Part shown: positions 52,233 through 61,517 of the stretch, piece by piece | Position numbering within the stretch: position 1 is the first letter of the stretch | Layout of the letters: the number at the start of each line of letters is the position of its first letter | NCBI GenBank assembly: GCA_035539215.1 | Contig: DATLIX010000012.1 | Coordinates: 71,869 to 135,868 of the forward strand | Direction of reading: 5' to 3' | Length of the DNA: 64,000 nt | Source of the DNA: Dongia_B sp035539215 | GTDB lineage: Bacteria > Pseudomonadota > Alphaproteobacteria > Dongiales > Dongiaceae | Translations under genes and position numbers: made by a program | The notes under the pieces: generated by a model | Seen by the model: only the letters and a program-made list of their open reading frames with translations | Databases searched by the model: none | What the model was told of the DNA's origin: nothing

Positions 52233-54692
52233 TTAGAGTTTAACGCGCGTATTTTTTGCATCGTAAAGTGGTTGCAGGCTGACTTTCGCGGGATAGCGCT
52301 TGCAAGCGATTTCCAATTCATAACTGCCACTTAGAACGTCTTCAGATGTCACCCCCGCCTGCGGATTGCGGACATAGCCGATGCCGATATTGGTGTTGAG
52401 CGTGTAGCCGAAGCCGCCGGAAGCGAGCCAGCCGACTTGTTTCCCATTGCGGAAGATGGTCTCGCGGCCAAGCAGCACAATCGACGAATCATCCACCGTG
52501 AAACAGGCCAGAAGCTTCGGCAATTTCTTGGCGGACTGAGCCATGAGGGCATCGCGGCCGAAAAAGGGAATATCCTTTTTCAGTTTGACGGCCCAGGCCA
52601 TGCCGGCTTCCAGCGGCGAATGGTCGGGCGAGATGTCGCTGGACCAGGCGCGATAGAACTTCTCCAGGCGCAGGCTTTCGATGGCGCGGTAGCCGGCATT
52701 GGCGATGCCGAGAGGCGCGCCGGCCTGCATCAGGGCGTCGTAGACGGCAGCCAGCGCCTCGACCGGCACATGCAGCTCCCAGCCGAGCTCGCCGACATAG
52801 GTGACGCGCAGCGCCCGCACCGGCGCCCCGGCAATCTGCACCTCGCGCATCTGGCCAAAGGGGAAGGCAGCATTGGAAACGTCGTCGACCGTCACGGCCT
52901 GGAATACATCGCGCGCCTTCGGCCCCATCAGCGACAGGACCCCATAGGCCGAAGTGACATCGACCAGGCGCGCATCCAGACCGTCGGGAATATGCCGGCT
53001 GATCCAGTTGAAATCGTGCGTCGCGAAGCCCGTGCCGGTGACGATGTAATAGGCATCCTCGGCAAGCCGCGTGACGGTGAGGTCACATTCGATGCCGCCG
53101 CGGCTGTTCAGCATCTGGGTATAGATGATGCTGCCCGGCTTCTTGGCGATGTCGTTGGCGCAGATCCAGCTCAGCGCCGCTTCGGCGTCCTTGCCGACCA
53201 TCAGGAATTTGGCGAAAGAGGTCTGGTCGATCAGCACCACGCGTTCGCGCGCCGCCTGGTGTTCCAGGGCGACATGATCGAACCAGTTTTGTCTTTCATA
53301 AGTATAGACGTCCTTGGCTTCGACGCCTTTGGGCGCGAACCAGTTGGGGCGTTCCCAACCGAGCTTCCAGCCGAACACGGCGCCCTGGTCCTTCAGCCGT
53401 TGATAAAGCGGCGAGGTCCGCACCGGGCGGCCGCTGATCAGTTCCTCATGCGGCCAGGCCATCGAATAGTGATGGGCATAGGCTTCCAGCGTGCGGGTCA
53501 GTACCCAATTCTTGTCGCGATGCACCGCGCCGAAGCGGCGGATATCGACTGGCCAGAGATCCATTGGCTGCTCGCCAGCTGCTACCCACTCAGCCAGAGC
53601 ACGCCCGGCACCACCGCCCGAGGCGATCCCGAAGGCATTGAAGCCGGCGCCGACGAAGAAGTTCTTCACTTCCGGTGCTTCGCCCAGGATGAAATTGCCG
53701 TCTGGCGTAAAGCTCTCCGGCCCGTTGATCATCTGCTTGATGCCCGCATTCTGCAGGCCGGGCACGCGGGCCATGGCCTGTTCCATCAGCGGCTCGAAAT
53801 GATCCCAGTCATTTTCCAGCAGTTGGAAGGCGAAATCCCGCGGTAGTGCGCCGCGCGCGCCATTGGGCTGCCAGGGCTTCGGATTGTGCTCATAGCCGCC
53901 CATCACGAGACCGCCCACTTCCTCCTTGAAATAGATCAGACGGTCGGGATCGCGCAGGGTCGGCAGATTCTTCGGTACGCCGGACATTGCCTCGGTGACG
54001 ATGTATTGGTGCTGTACAGATGTGAGCGGCACGTTGACGCCGGCCAGTCGGCCGACCTCGCGCGCCCACTGACCCGCGCAGTTGATCACGACATCGCAGC
54101 GGATCGTGCCCTTGTCGGTGGTCACGCCGACGGCGCGGCCCTTTTCGACGACGATGCCCGTAACAGCCGCTTCTTCGTAGATTTTGACGCCGTTCTGCCT
54201 GGCTCCCTTGGCGAGAGACTGCGCGATATCGGCGGGATTGGCCTGGCCATCGGTCGGCAGGAAGGCAGCGCCGACCACGTCGGAAATATCCATCACCGGC
54301 CACAGCTTCTGCGCTTCCTGCGGCGTGAGGATCTCCATCTCCAGGCCGAAGGAATGCGCGGTCGTCGCCTGGCGCTTGATTTCGGTGAAGCGCTCCTCAT
54401 TGCAGGCGAGGCGCAGGCCGCCATTCATCTTCCATCCGGTCGCAAGACCGGTCTCCTGTTCCAGCCGGTTATAAAGCTCGACCGAGTTTTTCAGCAGCTG
54501 CGTGATATTGGCGGAGGTACGCAACTGACCGACAAGCCCGGCGGCATGCCAGGTCGAGCCGCTGGTCAGCTTGTGGCGCTCGACGATGATCGTATCCTTC
54601 CAGCCGAGCTTTGCCAGATGATAGGCGGTGGAGCAGCCGATGATGCCGCCGCCAATAATGACGGCGCGGGCCTGGCTCGGAAAATCGGACAT
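52233..54692 (-). CDS. GcvT-fused FAD-dependent oxidoreductase, dimethylglycine/sarcosine dehydrogenase family
   Basis: 819 residues. The N-terminal FAD domain has GGGIIG (14-19) and the covalent-flavin site STWHAAG (H49), typical of dimethylglycine, sarcosine and related dehydrogenases. After a linker (FAO-type) the C-terminal half is a GcvT/aminomethyltransferase-like domain (from about residue 430) that would pass the removed one-carbon unit to tetrahydrofolate. It oxidatively demethylates an N-methylated amine such as dimethylglycine, sarcosine or a relative; the exact substrate is not set by these motifs. It lies nine bases after a choline-kinase-like gene on the same strand. Confidence 0.85.
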   Translation of the reverse strand: MSDFPSQARAVIIGGGIIGCSTAYHLAKLGWKDTIIVERHKLTSGSTWHAAGLVGQLRTSANITQLLKNSVELYNRLEQETGLATGWKMNGGLRLACNEERFTEIKRQATTAHSFGLEMEILTPQEAQKLWPVMDISDVVGAAFLPTDGQANPADIAQSLAKGARQNGVKIYEEAAVTGIVVEKGRAVGVTTDKGTIRCDVVINCAGQWAREVGRLAGVNVPLTSVQHQYIVTEAMSGVPKNLPTLRDPDRLIYFKEEVGGLVMGGYEHNPKPWQPNGARGALPRDFAFQLLENDWDHFEPLMEQAMARVPGLQNAGIKQMINGPESFTPDGNFILGEAPEVKNFFVGAGFNAFGIASGGGAGRALAEWVAAGEQPMDLWPVDIRRFGAVHRDKNWVLTRTLEAYAHHYSMAWPHEELISGRPVRTSPLYQRLKDQGAVFGWKLGWERPNWFAPKGVEAKDVYTYERQNWFDHVALEHQAARERVVLIDQTSFAKFLMVGKDAEAALSWICANDIAKKPGSIIYTQMLNSRGGIECDLTVTRLAEDAYYIVTGTGFATHDFNWISRHIPDGLDARLVDVTSAYGVLSLMGPKARDVFQAVTVDDVSNAAFPFGQMREVQIAGAPVRALRVTYVGELGWELHVPVEALAAVYDALMQAGAPLGIANAGYRAIESLRLEKFYRAWSSDISPDHSPLEAGMAWAVKLKKDIPFFGRDALMAQSAKKLPKLLACFTVDDSSIVLLGRETIFRNGKQVGWLASGGFGYTLNTNIGIGYVRNPQAGVTSEDVLSGSYELEIACKRYPAKVSLQPLYDAKNTRVKL

Positions 54693-54701
54693 GGCAAAAC
54701 C

Positions 54702-55577
54702 TCAGCGATGGGACAGGTCGGCATAGGCGCGCTCGAAACGCGCCAGGTTCTCCGCCGTATAGGCGGCGTAATCGAAATCGAGGGTCGAATGAATCTCGGA
54801 GATCATGCTCCACAAGGTCTCGCGCAGCAGCGAGGCGCATTTCATGGCGCCATAGCGCCGCAGCAGCGTGTCATCGGCGCGCTGCTCGAAATAGGCTTCC
54901 AGCAGCCAGATCTCGCTTTCCGGCTCGACCTCATTATTGGAACAGAGATTGGCAAGATCGAAGAGCGGGGAATTGAAGCCGGCATAATCCCAGTCGATCA
55001 GCCAGAGGCGCTGGCCGTCATCGAGCAGGTTGGAGGGCAGCAGATCGTTATGGCCATAGACGATATCCACCGGCCCGACCATTTGCTCCAGTTCCTCGGC
55101 GATCCGCATCAGCCGGGCGAGGGCAGGGAGGTGGCGGCTCCGCCCGTCTTTCAGGCTGTGGGCATAGTCGCGCAACACGTGAAACACCCAGAAGATCAGT
55201 GCCGGGCCGCGAATCTCACGCGGCATGTCGCGATGGCAACGGCAGATCAGGCCGAGGATGCGGCCGAGATTATCGCGCTGACGCACATCTTCGGCCGAGA
55301 AGGTACGCGCCTCGACGAAATCAAAGACCAGAGCGCCGGGTTCGGCATGCCTCACGTCGGGCGACAGGCCGCAACGGGCGGCGGCGCGGCTGGCTGCAAG
55401 TTCGTTGAAGCGCATCACGCCATGAACGGGAATGTCGTCGCCGATGCGGACGAAATAGGCCCGACCGCCGCATTCGACGCGAAAATTGGCATTGGTAATG
55501 CCGCCTTTGATCTGTAGCGGCGCCACCGCGCCCGACCAGAACTTCAGGGACTTCGCCCGTTCCACAGCCGCTGTCAT
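54702..55577 (-). CDS. Choline/ethanolamine kinase-family phosphotransferase
   Basis: 291 residues. Family motifs: a Gly-rich N-lobe (QIKGGITNANFRVECGGRAYFVRIGDD), the Brenner motif VYGHNDLLPSNLL and metal-binding LIDWDYAGFNSPLFDLANL. It phosphorylates an amino alcohol or related hydroxyl compound. The ATG at 55577 has GGGGAAGG upstream and is preferred over the longer ORF to 55628. The gene is the middle member of DeoR regulator-kinase-dehydrogenase, with 9 bases to the next gene, and thus probably acts on the same substrate family. No ABC transporter is adjacent. Confidence 0.83.
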   Translation of the reverse strand: MTAAVERAKSLKFWSGAVAPLQIKGGITNANFRVECGGRAYFVRIGDDIPVHGVMRFNELAASRAAARCGLSPDVRHAEPGALVFDFVEARTFSAEDVRQRDNLGRILGLICRCHRDMPREIRGPALIFWVFHVLRDYAHSLKDGRSRHLPALARLMRIAEELEQMVGPVDIVYGHNDLLPSNLLDDGQRLWLIDWDYAGFNSPLFDLANLCSNNEVEPESEIWLLEAYFEQRADDTLLRRYGAMKCASLLRETLWSMISEIHSTLDFDYAAYTAENLARFERAYADLSHR

Positions 55578-55688
55578 CTGCCTTCCCCTTGATTTGGGCA
55601 ACTTGCCACCGGCTCTGGAAAGTGGCAACTACAAACAACACTATTTGACCGATTTATGTTGTTTTGTCCCGGCTCGGTGCCAGGGCCG

Positions 55689-56480
55689 CTATTTGGCGAT
55701 GAGTATCTGCACATCCGCCGCCTCCAACTGACGCGCGACGGCTGCAGGGGGCTCCGCATCGGTGACCAACAGGTCGATATCGGAAAAAGGACAGGCGGTG
55801 ATCAACGCCGTGGCCGTGAATTTGGTGTGATCCCCCACCACGATGACCCGCTCGGCGTGCTGAATAAGGACACGGCAAACCTCAGCCTCGCAGAGATGAT
55901 TGTCCATCAGGCTGCCATCGGCACTGAGTGCCGCGGCGGAAACGATCGCCGTCTGGACATTGAACTGTTCGAGGAAGGCGAGCGTGATCGGACCGAATGA
56001 CGCATTGTCGTCGGCGCGCATTTCGCCGCCCGCGAGAAAGACCCGGTTGCCGCTTCCCTGGGTCAAATGCTGGGCGATCGGCGCCGAATTGGTGATGGCG
56101 GTCAAATCGCGATGGCCGCGCAACGCCTCCGCGACATAGATATTCGTGCTGCCGGTATCGATCAGCAGGGATTCGCCGTCGCTGATTTCGCGCGCGGCGG
56201 TCGCGGCGATCAACCGCTTCGCTGCCATATTGGCGGAGAGCCTGCGCTGCAGCGGCTGATCATCGCGACGATCCGGCCAGTGCACATTGCCATGGCTCTT
56301 GACCACCAGGCCCTTGGCGGCCAGCAGGCGGATGTCGCGACGCAGCGTCTCGGTCGAGACCTGCAGCGCATCCGCGAGCCCGCTGATGCTGCAGACGCCT
56401 TCGCGCCGCAACATTTCGAGGAGCTGTCCTTGCCGCTCGTTGAGGCGGAGAGCGGGTAGATCCAGAGCGATGTCGTTCAT
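55689..56480 (-). CDS. DeoR-family transcriptional regulator (GlpR-like)
   Basis: 263 residues. The N-terminal DeoR helix-turn-helix is RQGQLLEMLRREGVCSISGLADALQVSTETLRRDIRLLAAKGLVVKSHGNV. The effector domain has the DeoRC features (LLIDTGSTNIYVAEALRG, FLAGGEMRADDNASFGPITLAFL, VVGDHTKFTATALI). DeoR proteins sense phosphorylated sugars or metabolites. It is 111 bases upstream of the kinase gene on the same strand and divergent from zwf, so it could control either, or both. The arrangement favours its own downstream genes. Confidence 0.88.
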   Translation of the reverse strand: MNDIALDLPALRLNERQGQLLEMLRREGVCSISGLADALQVSTETLRRDIRLLAAKGLVVKSHGNVHWPDRRDDQPLQRRLSANMAAKRLIAATAAREISDGESLLIDTGSTNIYVAEALRGHRDLTAITNSAPIAQHLTQGSGNRVFLAGGEMRADDNASFGPITLAFLEQFNVQTAIVSAAALSADGSLMDNHLCEAEVCRVLIQHAERVIVVGDHTKFTATALITACPFSDIDLLVTDAEPPAAVARQLEAADVQILIAK

Positions 56481-56776
56481 ATGGCGCCTCCCAGCATTTC
56501 TTGTTAGTTCTGCTTGTCCCTCTCCCGGAGGCCACGGTCAATCCCGCACCTGATGCAAACGGCGGGTCGAGCGTGCCGGCATATTTGGCGGCGGCGCGAG
56601 ATGGCCGTCTGGGGGATATACCAGACGCGCGTTACCGCTAACAAAAACCGCTGACAAGTGGCACAGGATCGTTCAAGTTAACCTGCTTTTTATCCCCGAG
56701 TCGGGCCGGGCGGAGTAGATTGAAACATCTTGCCCCGGTTCCAGCGGGCCCCATCCTGCCGAAGGTGCGTCATCCG

Positions 56777-58255
56777 ATGCTACGTCCGACATTAATCAGC
56801 CAACCATTTGATATCGTTGTATTTGGTGGTCGCGGGGATTTGGCGAAGCGCAAGCTTCTACCGGCTCTTTTCCAGCTCGACCGCGAAAATCGCCTGCCGC
56901 TGGACGGCCGCATCATCGGTGCCTCGCGTGGCGGCATGGACGGCGATGCCTACCGTAAGCTGGTCGAGCAGGCCTGCCATGATTTTCTGCCGGCCAAGGC
57001 CTTCGACCCGGCGACCTGGCAGCGTTTCGCCAAGCGTCTCAATTATGTCGGCATGGACGCGACGACGACAGCCGATTATGGCGCCCTGAAGGAACTCCTG
57101 GCCGGGCGCGAAGACGTGCCGCGTGTCTTCTACCTGGCGACGGCACCGGACCTCTTCGGTCCGACCACGCGCTGCCTGCAAGAAGCAGGACTGATCACGC
57201 CTGTGACGCGTCTCGTTCTGGAAAAGCCGCTGGGACACGATCTGGAATCCTCGCATGAGATCAATGCCGAGGTTGGCTCGGTCGTCTCCGAGCACCAGCT
57301 TTATCGGATCGATCACTATCTTGGCAAAGAGACTGTGCAGAACCTCATGGTGCTGCGCTTCGCCAATTCGTTGTTCGAACCTCTATGGAACCGCACCCAT
57401 ATCGACCATGTTCAGATCACAGTGGCGGAGAGCGTCGGCGTTTCCGGCCGCTGGAGCTATTACGATGGTGCCGGTGCCCTACGGGACATGGTGCAGAATC
57501 ACCTGCTGCAGCTCTTGTGCCTGACCGCAATGGAGCCGCCGATCTCGCTGGAGGCCAATGCCATCCGCGATGAGAAGGTGAAGGTGCTGAAATCCCTTGT
57601 GCCGATCGGCAGCAGTGATGTCGGGCAGGCGACGGTGCGCGGCCAATATCGCGCCGGTGCGATCGACGGCAAGCCGGTGCCGGGTTACCTGGAGGAACAG
57701 GATTCACGTGGCAACAGCGACACCGAGACTTATGTCGCGATCAAGGCCCATGTCGACAACTGGCGCTGGGCTGGCGTGCCCTTCTATCTGCGTACCGGCA
57801 AACGGCTGCCGCAGCGCTGCTCGGAAATCGTCGTGCAGTTCCGCCAGCCGCCGCATTTCATTTATCCGGAGACGGCAGGTCCATTCCCGCCCAACCGGCT
57901 GGTCATGCGCATTCAGCCGAACGAGGGCATCCGCTTCCAGATGCTGAACAAGCAGCCGGGTCCGGGTGAACTGAAATTGCGCCAGACCGCGCTTAATCTC
58001 AGTTTTGCGGATGAGTTCGGGACGGTCATTCCGGACGCCTATGAACGTTTGCTGCTCGACGTGATCCGTGGCCGACCGACCTTGTTCATGCGCGTTGACG
58101 AATTGGAGGCAGCCTGGCGTTGGACAGACACCATCCTGAGGAGCTGGCAGCAGCAGGGTACGCCCGTCAAACACTATACCGCCGGTGCCTGGGGCCCGTC
58201 GGCAGCGATCGCCCTGATCGAACGCGATGGCCGCACCTGGCATGAGGAAGACTGA
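56777..58255 (+). CDS. zwf: Glucose-6-phosphate dehydrogenase
   Basis: 492 residues from ATG 56777, the family's usual length. An in-frame TTG at 56720 would add 19 residues. The NADP-binding motif is VVFGGRGDLAKRK, where many relatives have GASGDL, and the active-site signature is RIDHYLGKETVQNLMVLRFAN. It oxidises glucose 6-phosphate to 6-phosphogluconolactone, the first step of the Entner-Doudoroff route encoded by the following genes. The ~296-base gap to the divergent DeoR gene should hold its promoter and has no evident gene. Confidence 0.96.
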   Translation: MLRPTLISQPFDIVVFGGRGDLAKRKLLPALFQLDRENRLPLDGRIIGASRGGMDGDAYRKLVEQACHDFLPAKAFDPATWQRFAKRLNYVGMDATTTADYGALKELLAGREDVPRVFYLATAPDLFGPTTRCLQEAGLITPVTRLVLEKPLGHDLESSHEINAEVGSVVSEHQLYRIDHYLGKETVQNLMVLRFANSLFEPLWNRTHIDHVQITVAESVGVSGRWSYYDGAGALRDMVQNHLLQLLCLTAMEPPISLEANAIRDEKVKVLKSLVPIGSSDVGQATVRGQYRAGAIDGKPVPGYLEEQDSRGNSDTETYVAIKAHVDNWRWAGVPFYLRTGKRLPQRCSEIVVQFRQPPHFIYPETAGPFPPNRLVMRIQPNEGIRFQMLNKQPGPGELKLRQTALNLSFADEFGTVIPDAYERLLLDVIRGRPTLFMRVDELEAAWRWTDTILRSWQQQGTPVKHYTAGAWGPSAAIALIERDGRTWHEED

Positions 58256-58305
58256 ACCGGCCGGCAGCGACCAACCGCCGGCCCCAAACCACGAAGAGCG
58301 CTGAT

Positions 58306-59010
58306 ATGAGTGGCGCAACGATTACAGTGCATCGCCATCAGAATGCCGAGGCCTTCATCACGACCATCGCCGATCGGCTGGCCGGCGAACTTCACAGCGG
58401 CCTGCGGAGGCGCGGCAGGGCGTCCTTCGCGGTGCCTGGGGGTTCGACGCCAGGGCCGATTTTTGACCGGTTGGCGACATGCGATCTCGACTGGCCGCAT
58501 GTTGCCGTGACCTTGACGGATGAGCGCTGGGTACCGACCTCTGATACGGCAAGCAACGAGTATCTGCTCCGGCAGCGCCTGGTAAGCGGCAAGGCGCAGG
58601 CGGTACAGGTAATCGGGCTGCATACCGATGCCGCTAAGCCTGGTATGGCACTTGACGTGGTTGCAGCGCGTCTCCGCCAACTGCCTTTGCCCTTCGATGC
58701 GGTCATGTTGGGCATGGGAGGCGACGGCCACTTCGCCTCGCTGTTTCCGGGCATGCCGGCATTAGCGGAAGGCCTGGCGCTTGACGGCAAAGGCAACTGT
58801 GTTGCCAGCGATGCGCCGATCAATGGTCAGCCGCGTATCTCGCTGACGCTGCCGCTGCTGCTGAACACCAGCGCTCTGTTGCTGGCGATACGAGGTGTTG
58901 ACAAGTTGCAGGTCATCGAGCGCGCCAAGACCGCATCACCCGCCGAACTGCCAATCGCCGCCGTTCTCCGGCAGGCGCGTGTTGCGGTGGAGATCCACTA
59001 TACAGATTGA
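58306..59010 (+). CDS. pgl: 6-Phosphogluconolactonase
   Basis: 234 residues with the glucosamine-6-phosphate isomerase-like fold and the lactonase signatures FAVPGGSTPGPIFD, TLTDERWVPTSDTASNEYLL and GMGGDGHFASLFPG. It hydrolyses 6-phosphogluconolactone to 6-phosphogluconate. It lies 50 bases after zwf and 11 before edd, in the pathway order. Confidence 0.95.
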   Translation: MSGATITVHRHQNAEAFITTIADRLAGELHSGLRRRGRASFAVPGGSTPGPIFDRLATCDLDWPHVAVTLTDERWVPTSDTASNEYLLRQRLVSGKAQAVQVIGLHTDAAKPGMALDVVAARLRQLPLPFDAVMLGMGGDGHFASLFPGMPALAEGLALDGKGNCVASDAPINGQPRISLTLPLLLNTSALLLAIRGVDKLQVIERAKTASPAELPIAAVLRQARVAVEIHYTD

Positions 59011-59021
59011 AGAGGCCGAAC

Positions 59022-60836
59022 ATGCATGCCACCCTTCGCGATGTTACCCGACGTATCAGCGATCGCAGCAAGGACAGCCGGAAGGCCTATCTCGATAAGG
59101 TTGCGCGCGCCCAGCAGGGCAAGCGCCGCCGCGGTCTGTCCTGCGGCAATCTCGCCCACGGCGTGGCGGCCTGCGAATCCGGCGACAAGCACAAGCTGAG
59201 CGCCGAGAGCATCGTCAATATCGGCATCGTCACGGCCTATAACGATATGCTGTCGGCGCATCAGCCGTTCCGCGACTATCCCGAGCTGATTAAATCGGCG
59301 GTGGAAGAAATCGGTGCCGTTGCGCAGGTGGCCGGCGGCGTGCCGGCGATGTGCGACGGCGTTACCCAGGGCCAGCCGGGCATGGAATTGTCGCTGTTCA
59401 GCCGCGACGTCATCGCCATGTCGACGGCGGTCGCCCTCAGCCACGACATGTTTGATGCCGCCCTTTGTCTTGGCGTCTGCGACAAGATCGTGCCGGGGCT
59501 ACTGATGGGCGCGCTGAGCTTCGGGCATTTGCCGACCATCTTCGTCCCGGCCGGGCCGATGCCGAGCGGCATTTCCAATTCGGAGAAGAGCCGCGTCCGC
59601 CAGCTTTATGCCGAAGGCAAGGCGTCGCGGGATGAATTGCTGCAGGCCGAGATGGCTTCCTATCATTCGCCCGGCACCTGCACCTTCTACGGCACCGCCA
59701 ACAGCAACCAGATGCTGATGGAGGTCATGGGCCTGCATATGCCGGGGACGGCCTTCGTCAATCCCGGCGAGCCGCTGCGGCAGGCGTTGACCAAGGCCGC
59801 GGCCCTCCATGCCGTGGAAATCGGTATCGGTGGCAAGACGCCGCGGCCGATCGCGGATGTGATTGACGAGCGTTCCTTCGTCAATGCAGTCGTCGGGTTG
59901 ATGGCGACCGGCGGATCGACCAATCATACGATCCATCTGATCGCCTGCGCGCGCGCCGCCGGCATTCAGCTCAACTGGCAGGATTTCGCCGAGCTTTCGC
60001 AGGTGACACCTTTGCTCGCGCGGGTCTATCCCAATGGCAGCGCCGATGTAAACCAGTTCCAGGCCGCCGGCGGCATCGGTTTTGTGATCGGTCAGCTGCT
60101 GAAAGCCGGCCTGCTGCATGAAGACGTGCAGACGATCATGGGGCAGGGGCTTTCGCAATACACGACCGAGCCTTTCCTGGAAGACGGCCGGGTCGTGTGG
60201 CGGCCGGGAACGCCGACATCCCACAACACCGACATCCTGCGCGACGTCGACGATCCTTTTGATCGCGAAGGCGGTATCCGTCTGCTGACCGGCAATCTCG
60301 GCCGTGCCGTCATCAAGATTTCGGCCGTCAAGCCGCAGCATCGTCACATCACGGCGCCGGCCGCTGTCTTTGAGGACCAGGACGATGTGGTCCAGGCTTT
60401 CAAGGACGGCAAGCTGCATCGCGACGTGATCGTCGTTCTGCGGGGCCAGGGACCGTCTGCCAATGGCATGCCGGAACTGCACAAATTGACGCCGTCGCTC
60501 GGCGTCCTGCAGGATCTCGGATACAAGGTGGCGCTGGTCACCGATGGCCGCATGTCGGGTGCGTCGGGCAAGGTGCCGGCTGCCATTCACGTCACGCCGG
60601 AAGCGACCCAGGGCGGCATCCTGGCCCGGCTCAAGGATGGCGATGTCGTCACTTTGGATGCCGAGCGGAGCCAGTTGAGCGTGCATCTGGAACCGGCGGA
60701 ATTGGACGGGCGCGATATCTGGCAAAGCCGGGCTGTACAGGATGGCGTCGGCCGTGAATTGTTCGCCGGCATGCGCGAGCTGGCGACCGCAGCAGAGCAG
60801 GGCGCGATGACCTTTGGCGCCTGGACACGGAACTGA
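59022..60836 (+). CDS. edd: 6-Phosphogluconate dehydratase
   Basis: 604 residues from ATG 59022, matching Edd length. An in-frame TTG at 59007 lies in the end of pgl. AGAGG is seven bases upstream. IlvD/Edd-family features include Cys residues for the iron-sulfur cluster (CDGVTQGQPGMELS, CLGVCDKIVPGLL, GTCTFYGTANSNQ) and the late DGRMSGASGKVPAAIHVTPEA motif. It dehydrates 6-phosphogluconate to KDPG. It is followed 33 bases later by eda. Confidence 0.96.
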   Translation: MHATLRDVTRRISDRSKDSRKAYLDKVARAQQGKRRRGLSCGNLAHGVAACESGDKHKLSAESIVNIGIVTAYNDMLSAHQPFRDYPELIKSAVEEIGAVAQVAGGVPAMCDGVTQGQPGMELSLFSRDVIAMSTAVALSHDMFDAALCLGVCDKIVPGLLMGALSFGHLPTIFVPAGPMPSGISNSEKSRVRQLYAEGKASRDELLQAEMASYHSPGTCTFYGTANSNQMLMEVMGLHMPGTAFVNPGEPLRQALTKAAALHAVEIGIGGKTPRPIADVIDERSFVNAVVGLMATGGSTNHTIHLIACARAAGIQLNWQDFAELSQVTPLLARVYPNGSADVNQFQAAGGIGFVIGQLLKAGLLHEDVQTIMGQGLSQYTTEPFLEDGRVVWRPGTPTSHNTDILRDVDDPFDREGGIRLLTGNLGRAVIKISAVKPQHRHITAPAAVFEDQDDVVQAFKDGKLHRDVIVVLRGQGPSANGMPELHKLTPSLGVLQDLGYKVALVTDGRMSGASGKVPAAIHVTPEATQGGILARLKDGDVVTLDAERSQLSVHLEPAELDGRDIWQSRAVQDGVGRELFAGMRELATAAEQGAMTFGAWTRN

Positions 60837-60869
60837 ACGACAATAGAAAAATCGCAAGCGGGGTGACCA

Positions 60870-61517
60870 ATGGCTAGTCTCGACCTTCGGGCAAGTTTGA
60901 AGACGACGGGTGTGGTTCCAGTCGTCGTAATCGACGATGAAGCCGTGGCGGTGCCGCTGGCGCGTTGCCTGCTGGAGGCGGGCGTCACCATGATCGAGGT
61001 GACCTTGCGCCGGCCAGGCGCCTGGAAAGCGATGGAGCGGATCATCGCCGAGGTACCGGATATCATCACGGGGGCCGGCAGTGTCACCTCAGCGGAGCAG
61101 ATGCAGCGCCTCGCCAAGATGGGTTGCCGCTTTGCCGTCAGTCCCGGCCTGACACCGAAGCTGATCCGTGCGGCGCGCGATGTCGGCATGCCCTATCTGC
61201 CGGGCGCGGTGACGGCTTCCGAAGTCCTGATGGGGATGGAAGAGGGCCTCGATACCTTGAAATTCTTTCCCGCCGCGCAGGCTGGCGGCATCTCGATGCT
61301 GAAGGCGCTGCAGTCGCCCTTGCCCCATGTCATGTTCTGCCCGACCGGCGGTGTCGATCTCGGCAATGCCTCGGAATATATTTCGCTACCCAATGTCATC
61401 GCCGTCGGCAGTTCCTGGGTCGTGCCGGAAGGCGCCATCGCCGCTGGCGAATGGGACGAGATTGCCAATCGGGTCGGACGTTTCCGCGCGACGATTATGG
61501 AGGAGGCAGCCGCTTGA
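60870..61517 (+). CDS. eda: 2-Keto-3-deoxy-6-phosphogluconate aldolase
   Basis: 215 residues. Catalytic E43 (MIEVTLRRPGAW), Schiff-base K131 (TLKFFPAAQAGG) and the phosphate loop CPTGGV are present. It splits KDPG into pyruvate and glyceraldehyde 3-phosphate, completing the pathway. Its stop codon overlaps the start of the next gene (TTGA), so that gene is translationally coupled. Confidence 0.96.
   Translation: MASLDLRASLKTTGVVPVVVIDDEAVAVPLARCLLEAGVTMIEVTLRRPGAWKAMERIIAEVPDIITGAGSVTSAEQMQRLAKMGCRFAVSPGLTPKLIRAARDVGMPYLPGAVTASEVLMGMEEGLDTLKFFPAAQAGGISMLKALQSPLPHVMFCPTGGVDLGNASEYISLPNVIAVGSSWVVPEGAIAAGEWDEIANRVGRFRATIMEEAAA

Noticed and set aside
55689..56480. HexR-type repressor of zwf
   Set aside because: HexR is an RpiR-family protein; this one has DeoR-family motifs and sits in line with the kinase gene, so control of zwf is only a possibility.
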